Positions 1 through 9,937 of a DNA stretch of 15,000 nt are shown here, in pieces. A program made the translations under genes and the position numbers. Source of the stretch: Neocallimastix lanati (nom. inval.) (lineage: Eukaryota; Neocallimastigomycota; Neocallimastigomycetes; Neocallimastigales; Neocallimastigaceae); NCBI GenBank assembly GCA_016946835.1, contig JACVTC010000072.1:512501-527500 (forward strand), read 5' to 3'. Positions within the stretch are counted from its first letter, which is position 1. The number at the start of each line of letters is the position of its first letter. The notes below the pieces were generated by a model. The model was not told where the DNA came from, ran no database searches, and saw only the letters and a list, made by a program, of their open reading frames with translations.

Positions 1-210
1 TTTTGATATTATTAAAATATTTAACATTAATTAAGTAAAATTTTATTTTACATTTTTGAATTTTTTTTTCCTTTACTCTTACCATTATTATAATAATTAT
101 CTAGTTTCTCATGAGATAGTGTTTAATTTATAATAATATTTATTATTCTTATTCTTATTTTAATTTTAATTTTTATTTTTATTTTTATTTTTATTTTTAT
201 TTTTATTTTA

Positions 211-242
<32 letters not shown>

Positions 243-389
243 TATTATTATTTTTATTATTATTTTATTTATAAACAATTAAATATTAAATTAAAAAAAA
301 AAAATTTTTTTACTAATTTTTCCTTTTCTTTTATTACAAATAATTTATATTATTTGACTATTAACTTTTATTTTATTAATAAACTGAAA
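1..389. repeat. AT-rich 3' flank of gene 1 with simple repeats
   Basis: There is no supportable gene here. The stretch holds a run of ATTTTT-like units at about 150-208, an ATT trinucleotide run at about 210-262, and poly-A/poly-T at about 293-310. It lies immediately downstream of the stop codon of the minus-strand phosphatase-like gene, so its right part should be that gene's 3' untranslated region. Polyadenylation signals cannot be singled out, because AATAAA-like strings occur by chance throughout such DNA. Confidence 0.6.
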
Positions 390-1320
390 TTAATGAGTAT
401 CTAAACCTTCTAAATTTAATGCCTTCAATGTTAATGACATTTTTTGATAATTTATATCAATAATATCATAAAATTTATTGAATCTATCTTCAACACCAAA
501 AGCGGAGTAACTGTCATCATCATCATCCTTTTTATCATCATCATTATCATTGTAATCATTATAATCGGAGTTATCATCATTATCAGAAAATTCATCATCA
601 CTTAGATTAGTGCCACTATAATAACTATCGTAGAGATCATCATTGGATTCATATTCACTATTGGTATTATTGGTAATATAGCCCTCCTTAGCATCATCAT
701 TACGATTACTACCATAATATCGTTGAGTATTACTAACTTTTCTAACTTTTTCATTGTCAGTATTTCTTGATGAAGGAGATTTATTGTAGTTATGACTCCT
801 TGAAGAATATTCTTCACTATTTGTACTATATTTACCTGATTTACGCAGTGCAATAATTTTTTCATCAATCTTTTTACGAATAGCTTCTGTAAATTCTTCA
901 GTCATGGCTTCGTTAATATTATGTTTAGAATGAGATAGGTTTTGATTTTCCATTTCTTGAACATTGTGTTCGTTGGTATCACTGCCATTTTCATTAATAT
1001 TACTATTTTGAGATTTTGAATTAGTAGTATTATTTGTTTTTTCTTTAATTGAATTATCAATACTATTTTGATTCTGGTTATTAGCATTATCTGAAGAAGC
1101 TAAAGAAATTGAAATTTTTATTTATAAAATTTAACAAATATATATAAAAAAAAATATATCATTGTATTTATATTATAATTAAATAAAAGTATAATAATAA
1201 AAAAAATATTAGAAATAGATTTAAATAATAGTTATAATAATAATAATTACTAAAATCTAATAATTTATATTATAAAATTTATTTATTTTATGTTATTTTT
1301 ATTTTTATATATTTTATGAA

Positions 1321-1361
<41 letters not shown>

Positions 1362-2178
1362 TATTTATGTATTTATTTATTTATTTTTCTTTTTTTATTT
1401 TCTATTTTCTATTTTTTATTTTTTATTTTTTATTTTATTATTAATGATAATGATAAAATATTAAAATTTTATCACTTTTTTAAAATATAAATAAAATATA
1501 ATATTATATAATATAAAATATAAAATATAAAATATAAAATAATGATAATAATAATAATAATAATAATAATAATTAATTAATTAATTAATTACCTTTACTT
1601 TCTGAATCAATTGAGTCAGGTAAACGAATTTTCATAGTAGGATGTTTTTTAAATGGTATTTGACCATTCCATAGCCAATGAGGTATTTTTTCAGGAATAA
1701 CTATTTCTCCGTTATATTTTTCAATAAATTCTATGGCTTCAGAACTGATTTCGTCATCACGAGTATATCTTCTATATTCAATATGGATAATACTACTATC
1801 CCATAGTTGAAGTTTTCTTAAACACATAAATATTACTCCAGTTATTAAGGAACCGTCAAGACAATGAACAAATATGGGTAACTTTTTGGTATCAAGTATA
1901 ATTTGTATGATTTGAGCAACTTTAGCGTATGTAAGGGGTAAAGAATCTTTAGGTTTCTCAACATGAATATGTATATATTCAATATTTTGTTCCTTACAAA
2001 ATGTTTTAAATTGTTCATAATCTACTGGATCTGGTGTGAGAGAAACGATTGTTTTTAACTTTAGACGTTTTAAAAAACGAAGATTTCTTAGTTTTGGATA
2101 ACTACCTCTATAAACATTATCTTCTACATGACCATAGGGTAAAGGTGGTATTAAAAAAGGTAAATCCATTCCATCCAT
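390..2178 (-). CDS. Oca6/Siw14-family phosphatase-like protein, catalytic Arg missing, two exons
   Basis: Exons are 2178-1593 and 1099-390, joined across an intron at 1592-1100. The donor reads AAAG/GTAATT and the acceptor TTTCTTTAG. Both sides are phase 1 and form a GCT codon, giving 431 residues. Residues 1-190 match the fungal Oca6 branch of atypical dual-specificity phosphatases (the Siw14/Oca group, cytoplasmic, linked in yeast to oxidant-induced cell-cycle arrest and inositol pyrophosphate metabolism). The N-terminal motif is PPLPYGHVEDNVYRGSYPK (12-30), followed by LKTIVSLTPDP. The signature loop is HCLDGSLITG (105-114). Cys106 is kept, but the Arg of CX5R is Ile112, so the protein is probably a pseudophosphatase or scaffold. 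Residues 197-431, all from exon 2, are an unusual Asn/Ser-rich extension: a charged helical stretch (260-285), an Asp-rich block (343-394) and a short hydrophobic tail (396-431). The start ATG lies in an A-rich context, with a second in-frame ATG three codons later. The family call is firm; the exon join is strongly supported by phase. Confidence 0.88.
1100..1592 (-). other. intron of the phosphatase-like gene
   Basis: This 493-base GT-AG intron contains a 35-base T run on the plus strand (1326-1360), TATTTT-type repeats (about 1376-1438), and AAT and TTAA microsatellites next to the donor (about 1540-1590). If it is not removed, reading ends one codon after the donor at TAA (1587-1585). A second AG nine bases further into the exon (coding strand TTTAG, then CTTCTTCAG) is also in frame and would shorten the product by three residues. 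Confidence 0.82.
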
Positions 2179-2441
2179 TTTATTTAATTTATTTTTTTTT
2201 TTAGACTATAATATTAAATGTTAAAAAAAAAAAAAAAAAAAAAGGTTGTGTAAAGATGTATATGAAATTAAATGAATATTATACTTATTAATCAACTTTT
2301 TTTGTTTTATATTGTTTTTCAATTAAATTGAATCTCTCTATAATAATAGGTTTAATATTTTAATAATCCAAAAATTTATATTTTTATTTTTTAATAATTT
2401 AATATTTGATATTTGATATTTAACAATATTTAATATTTAAT

Positions 2442-2491
2442 AAATAAAAAAGATTTTAAAAATCCTATAATATAATATATCTTTTTTATTT
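2442..2491. repeat. 13-base perfect inverted repeat
   Basis: AAATAAAAAAGAT at 2442-2454 is matched by its exact reverse complement at 2479-2491, with a 24-base loop. The arms include one G/C pair. It could form a hairpin, but in DNA this AT-rich such a match may be chance. No target-site duplication or transposon end is evident. Confidence 0.45.
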
Positions 2492-3258
2492 TTTACAATA
2501 AAATAAATATTAATTTATTTTTATATATTTATATTTTAATTAAAAAAATAATATATATTTTTATATAATTTATATATAAATTATATATATAATATATTTT
2601 TATAAATTTTTTTTTTTTTTTTTTTAATATTTAATGGTTAGAATAAAAAACGATAAATTTTTAAATACAAAGGACTTTCACTAATAAAAAATATATTATC
2701 ATCGCTTTATTTATTATATGTATATATTGAATAGTATATGAAATGAATGTCAATAATTTAAATAAAATAAAAATATTATAAAAGATATTAAAAAAAAAAG
2801 TATATATATACATATAATAAAGTTTTTATATTTGTTATAAAACAATTATAAAGAATATAAAAAATATTTTTTGAATTACTAAGAAAAATAAGAAATATTT
2901 TATAAAATAATTATTGCTATTTATAATAATTATTATTTTATTGAATTATTAATTTAAATGTATGGTGAATGGTTTTTTTTTTATCTTTTATTTACATATT
3001 TATTATGATAATAATTTCTTCTTTATGAAATAAAAGATGAATTTCATATTAAGAGTTATCTTAGTCATGAAAAGGAATTTAGTTGGATATCAAGGTTTTT
3101 TTTTTTTTTTTTTTTACAAATATTAGATAAATATTATAGTGGAAATAATCAATCTTGATTATTTTTACATTAATATAAATAAAGTTGATATAAACGAAGT
3201 AATTAAATTAATGAAATGCTTGTAATGATTTTAATTTTATTAAAATATTAAAGCAATG

Positions 3259-3328
<70 letters not shown>

Positions 3329-3329
3329 C
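3259..3329. repeat. poly-A run followed by AAT repeat
   Basis: About 39 consecutive A residues (3259-3297) run directly into about ten AAT units (to about 3329). It lies just upstream of the ankyrin pseudogene. A poly-A run followed by a microsatellite can mark the end of a retroposed sequence, but nothing to its left looks like a retroelement. Confidence 0.8.
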
Positions 3330-3359
3330 AAAATAATCAACAAGTTATATTTAAAATGA

Positions 3360-3914
3360 TAGCATAAATATTTACTATAAGATATATTAATAATATCAAG
3401 TTAATCAAAATATTTAAGACTTATGATGATATTCATTTAGAAAAATACCAACAATAGTAATGTATTAATTTTTATTTCCGATTATTTATAAGAATCTAAG
3501 TTAATTAAATTGATAATTGATATAGAATCAAATATAAACAAACAAAAATTGATAAATGTTAGAATAGAATAGTAATGACAAGAATTATTAATAATAGTAA
3601 TAATTTAAAAGATTTTAAATTAATTATATTAAGATGATAAAATATAAAATATAAATTGACAAAATAAAAATGGATCAACGGAATTAATACTTACAATAAG
3701 ATACGTTATAGACACCAACTGCAAAATACATAATTAAAAATGGTTCCGATGTTTATTTTAAAAATAATAGCAATTAGAATGTTTTTATATATAGCGTGTT
3801 ATTATTCAGAAGGAATAAAATTTGTTTTATTATTATTTAATAATAAAACAAAATATTAATACAAAATAAAAAAAAAAAAAAAAAATTATGATCAGCATTA
3901 ATTTTTAATAAAAC

Positions 3915-3945
<31 letters not shown>

Positions 3946-5280
3946 AATTTTTTAAAAATTTTTATTAAAAATGATATCTATATATATTTAAAGAATAATA
4001 AAATAATAAATCACCATTCATGATAACTTGTCTATACTCAAAAGATATTAAATTCATTAAATTATTAATTAATTCATAAATAAATATTACTCAACATAAT
4101 AATGAAGAATGGAGAGCATCAATATTTGTTAAATAATATAATTAAAAAATAATAAAATTTAAAAAACTTTTTAATCGAAAAAAAAAAAGTATTATTATGA
4201 CACGTTAATAAAAGCTTGTCGTATTTCAAATGATTCAGAATTAGTGAAAGAATATAATTAATTTAAATCATGATATTAATGATAACAAAAAAGATGAAAA
4301 GGATGGATGAACACAATTAATACATAATGTATTCAAAAATAAAAATAAAAATATAAATTAAAAATTTTAATTGAAAATAATGCCAATGTAAATATACAAA
4401 GTTATCACGAAATGTCATCATTAATAATAGAATATTAATATTCAGACGAATTATAAATAATAAAGTTATTAATTAATACTGGGTTACATATCAATCAACA
4501 CGATAATTATGGAATAACACCATTAATATATAAAATATAATAAAAATATCTAAGATAATCAAATTTTTGATTGAAAATGGTTGTGATATGAATATAAAAG
4601 ATAATGAAGATGACAACTTAGAAGGGTTAGCTTGTTATTCAAAAGTGTTAGATTTAATAAATTTAAATTTATTATTTAATAAAGGATTGAATATTAATCA
4701 ATAAAACAAAAAATAAATGAATAGTATTAATGTTCTCCAAACGATATAATTAAAATACCAATATTTCAAAATTATTGATTAAAAATGGGACCATTATAAA
4801 TATATGAAATTAAGAAAATATTTAAAGCCATTAATATATTAGCTTGTAGTTATTCATTAGATTTAGAGTTAAATGTAATTAATTAATTAATTTATTTAGA
4901 ATCAAATATCAATAAACAAAATAGTAATGGATGGAAAGTATTATTCTCAGGTATAAGATATAATAAAAATACTGATGTAATTAACTTTTTAATCTGAAAT
5001 AGAATTAATGTCAATATATCTTATAAAATACATTCTTCCACATTAATGATGGTTTGTCATTACTCTGATGATTTATATTTAATAAAAAAAAAATATTTAG
5101 TATTTATTTATTTACATTAATTTCTATTTGAATTTGAAAGATCTATTTTTTATAATAATATTGATTAATTTAATAATAATTTAACCCCTAAATTTCATTT
5201 AAAGCAAAAAGAGTTGGACGTAAATAGTAGAGCCAATTATAAAAACAGGAATAAATTTTTTAATTTTAAAATTTTTTAAA
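3360..5280 (+). pseudogene. decayed ankyrin-repeat protein gene
   Basis: No long open frame survives, but all three plus-strand frames carry ankyrin-repeat motifs at roughly 100-base spacing, the length of one repeat. Clear pieces are LIKLIIDIESNINKQ (about 3500-3545), AKYIIKNGSDVYFKNN (about 3722-3770), LLIN then INITQHNN (about 4060-4105), LKILIENNANVNIQ (about 4357-4400), IIKLLINTGLHINQHDN (about 4459-4509), GITPLIYKI (from 4511), KFLIENGCDMNIKDNE (4561-4608), SKLLIKNGTIINI (about 4766-4804), NINKQNSNGWKVLF (about 4906-4947) and STLMMVCHYSDDLYLIKK (about 5038-5091). A weaker tail reaches about 5280. Numerous stops and frame changes interrupt them. The Asn/Lys-rich consensus resembles the large ankyrin families of anaerobic gut fungi (recalled, not searched). 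Ends are approximate. The gene was probably one long repeat protein, now non-functional. Confidence 0.78.
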
Positions 5281-5762
5281 TGTATTTTTTTGTGTAACCG
5301 TACATTGAGATAGGTATTATAGAATATTTTTTGGAAAAGATGTAATCATTGAAAATAAATAAAAAAAATATTTTACTTGAATTCATTATTAGTATATAAT
5401 ATAATTAATATTAAAATTTAGTAATAAAAATAATAAAAAAAAATATTAATAAATTTATTATTTAATAAAAAATGAAAAAAAAATATAAATATAAATAAAA
5501 ATAAAAATATAAAAATATAAATATATAGATAAAATTATAGTATATTATTATTTAAAAAGATAATATTTTATAAAACATAAATATCATAAATATTTATTTA
5601 TAAATAATTTAAGAAAAAATATTAATTTTCTTTTGGTGTTTTGATTAAAAATAATATGATATAATTATATAAAAATTATAGTTTTTTTTTTTTTTTTTTT
5701 TTTTTTTTTCTAAATCAAAATTTCTCTTTTTAGAGAAACATTTTAACCAGTATAATCATCAT
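5281..5762. other. AT-rich spacer without a recognisable gene
   Basis: This is low-complexity A/T DNA with AAAT and TA runs and a T run at about 5682-5709. A short less biased piece just after it (about 5710-5760) leads into the G+C-richer island. Nothing codes convincingly. Confidence 0.5.
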
Positions 5763-6190
5763 TTTTTTTTTTTTTTTATTATCATTATAAATATATCATA
5801 TAAGGTTTCTAGATCGACCCTTCGACTACTTCTTGAATTTATATAGGACAATTTCCATCTTTCTAGGGTGTTTTTTTTCCTAAAAATGAAGTTGGTCGTT
5901 TGCTTACCATAGTAAATATTCCTGTTGCTAGACTATATAATTTCTAGTGCATAAAGCACTTGATCAATTGGAGGTTTGGGTAGTTGTTCCGTTATGGATA
6001 ATGGTTCAAGAGATCAATGAAAGAAGTCCATTGTATAAAGCGGCGTATAGGGAATGATTTTAACATTAGTCTTGCTTAGAGAGAGGTCCGTGTTGACGCC
6101 GAAACAGTATGGCAAAAAATTCAATGAAAGTCTGATACGTTTAAGGGAGAGACCGAAGGTCCTATTGTCTTCCTTTTTCATTAATTCCAT
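5763..6190 (-). pseudogene. G+C-richer island with a broken minus-strand reading frame, unidentified
   Basis: This stretch is clearly richer in G and C than its surroundings, at a level typical of coding DNA here. On the minus strand one frame starting at ATG 6190-6188 (MELMKKEDNRTFGLS...) runs through the whole island to a terminal A run. Only two stops interrupt it: TGA at 6016-6014 and TAG at 5935-5933. Fragments such as SLEPLSITEQLPKPPIDQ and RRVDLETLYDIF look protein-like. TTTTAG lies directly before the first ATG, so this may be one decayed exon. The plus strand also has a frame with several stops (e.g. VFFPKNEVGRLLTIVNIPVA), weaker by stop density. I recognise no family. It may be a fragment of a mobile element, a decayed host gene or acquired DNA. 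Confidence 0.45.
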
Positions 6191-6696
6191 TCTAAAATAT
6201 ATATATATATATATATATATTTATATGGTTATTAATAATAATTATTTAGAATAATAAAAATAAAATGAAATATTAAAAAAATATCTCTAGAATATTAGAT
6301 AAAAGATTATATAAAATAAAATAAAATAATATAATATAATAATATAATAATATAAAAATATAAAAACATAAATAATATAGATGAAATGGATGAAATTAAC
6401 GAAATAAAATATAAATATTATAAAATAGAACAACAACATTATAGTTAAGAAATAATATATTTGATATTGTTTTAATTTGTAGAATATAGAATATAGATGC
6501 TTTAAGCACTTATTAAATATAAGATAATAGCTATAAATTATTGTAATAACAATTTAAATGTTTATTTAATATAATAAATAAATAGTTTTGTAATAGTAAA
6601 TCTCATTTTTTAATATAATATATAATTATAATTAGAAAAAAATAGAAAAATTTTAATAGTTTTTCAAGCTAAATAATTCATAAAAGTATATAAATA
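6191..6696. other. AT-rich spacer
   Basis: It holds a TA run at about 6199-6221, ATAAT/AAAAT stretches at about 6310-6365, and otherwise featureless A/T sequence. A short palindromic string TGCTTTAAGCA (about 6498-6508) echoes GTGC-ATAAA-GCAC at about 5948-5960 in the island to the left. No gene is seen. Confidence 0.5.
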
Positions 6697-8135
6697 GTAA
6701 ATAAAATAAAATAAAATAAAATAAAATAAAATAAAATAAAATAAAATAAAATAAATAGTAGAATATTTAATATAAAGTACAGATTGAATAAAATAAAATA
6801 AAATAAAATAAATAGTAGAATATTTAATATAAAGTACAGATTGAATAAAATAAAATAAAATAAAATAAATAGTAGAATATTTAATATAAAGTACAGATTG
6901 AATAAAATAAAATAAAATAAAATAAATAGTAGAATATTTAATATAAAGTACAGATTGAATAAAATAAAATAAAATAAAATAAATAGTAGAATATTTAATA
7001 TAAAGTACAGATTGAATAAAATAAAATAAAATAAAATAAATAGTAGAATATTTAATATAAAGTACAGATTGAATAAAATAAAATAAAATAAAATAAATAG
7101 TAGAATATTTAATATAAAGTACAGATTGAATAAAATAAAATAAAATAAAATAAATAGTAGAATATTTAATATAAAGTACAGATAGAATAAAATAAAATAA
7201 AATAAAATAAATAGTAGAATATTTAATATAAAGTACAGATTGAATAAAATAAAATAAATAGTAGAATATTTAATAAAAAGTACAGATTGAATAAAATAAA
7301 ATAAATAGTAGAATATTTAATATAAAGTACAGATTGAATAAAATAAAATAAATAGTAGAATATTTAATATAAAGTACAGATTGAATAAAATAAAATAAAT
7401 AGTAGAATATTTAATATAAAGTACAGATTGAATAAAATAAAATAAATAGTAGAATATTTAATATAAAGTACAGATTGAATAAAATAAAATAAATAGTAGA
7501 ATATTTAATATAAAGTACAGATTGAATAAAATAAAATAAATAGTAGAATATTTAATATAAAGTACAGATTGAATAAAATAAAATATATAATAGAATATTT
7601 AATATAAAGTACAGATTGAATAAAATAAAATAAATAGTAGAATATTTAATATAAAGTACAGATTGAATAAAATAAAATAAATAGTAGAATATTTAATAAA
7701 AAGTACAGATTGAATAAAATAAAATAAATAGTAGAATATTTAATATAAAGTACAGATTGAATAAAATAAAATAAATAGTAGAATATTTAATATAAAGTAC
7801 AGATTGAATAAAATAAAATAAATAGTAGAATATTTAATATAAAGTACAGATTGAATAAAATAAAATATATAATAGAATATTTAATATAAAGTACAGATTG
7901 AATAAAATAAAATAAATAGTAGAATATTTAATATAAAGTACAGATTGAATAAAATAAAATAAATAGTAGAATATTTAATATAAAGTACAGATTGAATAAA
8001 ATAAAATAAATAGTGGAATATTTAATATAAAGTACAGATTGAATAAAATAAAATAAATAGTAGAATATTTAATATAAAGTACAGATTGAATAAAATAAAA
8101 TAAATAGTGGAATATTTAATATAAAGTACAGATTG
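6697..8135. repeat. 28-copy minisatellite, 57-base then 47-base period
   Basis: Twenty-eight copies of a core beginning GTAGAATATTTAATATAAAG and ending CAGATTG are joined by AAAAT units. Cores start at 6758 and recur every 57 bases to 7214 (nine cores), then every 47 bases to 8107 (nineteen cores). The step is exactly two AAAAT units. Variant copies are the AAAAAG form of the core (7261, 7684), an ATATAATAG entry (7590, 7872), GTGG for GTAG (8013, 8107) and one T-to-A change (unit at 7157). The array is preceded by pure AAAAT units (about 6699-6752). No gene, terminal inverted repeat or CRISPR-like spacer diversity is present. Confidence 0.97.
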
Positions 8136-8282
8136 AATAAAATAAAATAAAATAAAATAAAATAAAATAAAATAAAATAAAATAAAATAAAATAAAATAA
8201 AATAAAATAAAATAAAATAAAATAAAATAAAATAAAATAAAATAAAATAAAATAAAATAAAATAAAATAAAATAAAATAAAA

Positions 8283-8283
<1 letters not shown>
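8136..8283. repeat. AAAAT microsatellite, about 29 copies
   Basis: An uninterrupted pentanucleotide AATAA/AAAAT run directly continues the spacer of the last minisatellite unit. Together with the AAAAT run at the left end of the array, it shows the minisatellite expanded inside a pre-existing AAAAT tract. Apparent minus-strand reading frames through it (ILFYF-type repeats) are artefacts. Confidence 0.97.

Positions 8284-8310
<27 letters not shown>
8284..8310. repeat. 27-base poly-A run closing the AAAAT tract
   Basis: The pentanucleotide tract ends in 27 consecutive A residues, followed by unique AT-rich sequence (GAATAAAAAACC...). Confidence 0.9.
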
Positions 8311-8313
<3 letters not shown>

Positions 8314-8753
8314 TAAAAAACCAATTATAATATTCATTTTAAGCATATAAAATAAAAATTTATTTTTAAAGTTAATATTTACAAAAAAAAAAATAAATAA
8401 ATAAATAAATAAATAAATATGATATTTATTTATATTTTAATCTATAAATGAAAAGAAGAAAAAAAAGTAAAAATAAAAATATATTTAATAAATATATAAA
8501 ATAATAATATATTATATATAAAGTTAATACTTTAAAAAAAAAATATATATATATATATAATATATATATATATATGTATATATTCTTTTAATATTATTAT
8601 TAAAAAAAGAATCAATTATATAAAAATAATTATTTTTTTTTAAATCATAGATTTTATAAATACTTTAACTTGTATAATCATCATTTTTATTACAATCATT
8701 ATAAACATTTAGTTACCAATAATAATTATTATTTTCAATTTTTACTTTTTTAC

Positions 8754-8785
<32 letters not shown>

Positions 8786-9272
8786 GATTATTTTATTTAG
8801 TATATATTTATTTGATTATATATATATATATTTCTATATATATTTCTATATATAGTTGTTTATATATTTGTGAATCAATATATTGAAAGAATAAAAATAC
8901 TTATTTTTAATTATTTATAATATAAAAGTATATATATAAATGTATATATATTTATATATATTAATACATTACTATGTATTTAATTATAATCTATATGTAA
9001 AATAATAATGCTATTTGAACTTAACAAATCTATTGTAAAATCATTGATAATAATTTAAAAAAAAAAATAAAATAAAATAAAATAAAAATGAATCTAATGT
9101 AAAAAAAAAAAAAGATAAATATATATATACTAATTATATTAATGATAAAATAAAAAATAAAAATAAATCAAAAAAAAAAATTATAATAATAAAAACTATA
9201 GTAATTAAATATATTTATCTATTGTAATTTTTAATATAAAAAAAAAAAAAAATTTTTTTTTATTTTTTTTTT
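8311..9272. other. AT-rich 3' flank of gene 2 with simple repeats
   Basis: No gene can be supported. It contains an AAAT tetranucleotide run (about 8389-8417), TA runs (about 8543-8576 and 8818-8832), a 29-base poly-A run (8754-8782) and short AAAAT units (about 9066-9087). The right end must include the 3' untranslated region of the minus-strand coiled-coil gene. A poly-T/poly-A junction sits just downstream of its stop codon (9240-9272). Confidence 0.5.
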
Positions 9273-9685
9273 CTATTCATCAATAAAGTTATCTAAAGAT
9301 AGAGCAACAGAAGAAGCTGTATCATCCTTTGTTTTATCCAAACAAGATTTAATACTTTTCATTAATCTTATATAATTATCACCGGAGGATTCAATTTGAT
9401 CCATTAATTTTTTAATTTCCTTATTAGCATTTCTATCATCCTTATACTCCTTTAATTTTCTGTGAACATCATCTAAATCATTATTTAAGCGATTCACTTC
9501 ACTTCGTTGTTGATGAATATTCTTCTTTAAGTTAATATTTTCTTCTTGTAAAACACTTTAAAAATTATTATTTATTTTTTATTTAGTATATAAAAAGAAA
9601 AATATTAAATAAAAAAAAGTTATTTTAAAAAGTTATTTTTATAAAATAATGAAATAAAGAAAAAATAAATAAATAAATAAATTTT

Positions 9686-9752
<67 letters not shown>

Positions 9753-9898
9753 ATAAATAATAATAATATTAATATTAATAATAAATAATAATAATATTAA
9801 TATTAATAATAAATAATAATAATATTAATATTAATAATAAATAAAATAAATAATAATAATATTAATATTAATAATAAATAATAATAATAATAATAATA

Positions 9899-9937
<39 letters not shown>

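Larger units (their letters stand above)
2179..3357. other. intergenic AT-rich DNA, promoter side of the phosphatase-like gene
   Basis: No gene can be supported. The part next to 2178 should hold the 5' untranslated region and promoter of the minus-strand phosphatase-like gene; the coding strand is A-rich just before the ATG. Poly-A (2223-2243), poly-T (about 2609-2625 and 3096-3114) and AT palindromes near 2550-2600 occur. A weak ankyrin-like stretch (DINEVIKLMK, about 3190-3220, plus strand) may be an outlying remnant of the pseudogene to the right. Confidence 0.5.

Noticed and set aside
602-1087. Additional minus-strand frames at 602-868 and 902-1087
   Set aside because: They overlap exon 2 of the phosphatase-like gene in other frames; the spliced frame explains the region fully.
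6054-6254. Plus-strand frame starting MILTLVLLRERS in the G+C-richer island
   Set aside because: Its second half is a TA repeat translated as IYIYIY. The minus strand of the island has the better frame, though neither is identified.
6697-8135. CRISPR-like repeat array
   Set aside because: The units are near-identical throughout with no diverse spacers, and the genome is eukaryotic; it is a minisatellite.
8022-8346. Long minus-strand reading frames made of ILFYF repeats
   Set aside because: They are translations of the AAAAT microsatellite and poly-A run; there is no coding composition or plausible protein.
8670-8855. Plus-strand frame with a poly-Lys run, and a weak similarity of 8671-8706 to 5747-5800 (TATAATCATCATTTTT)
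   Set aside because: The frame is low-complexity AT sequence broken by poly-A. The similarity is short and AT-rich, so chance is likely.
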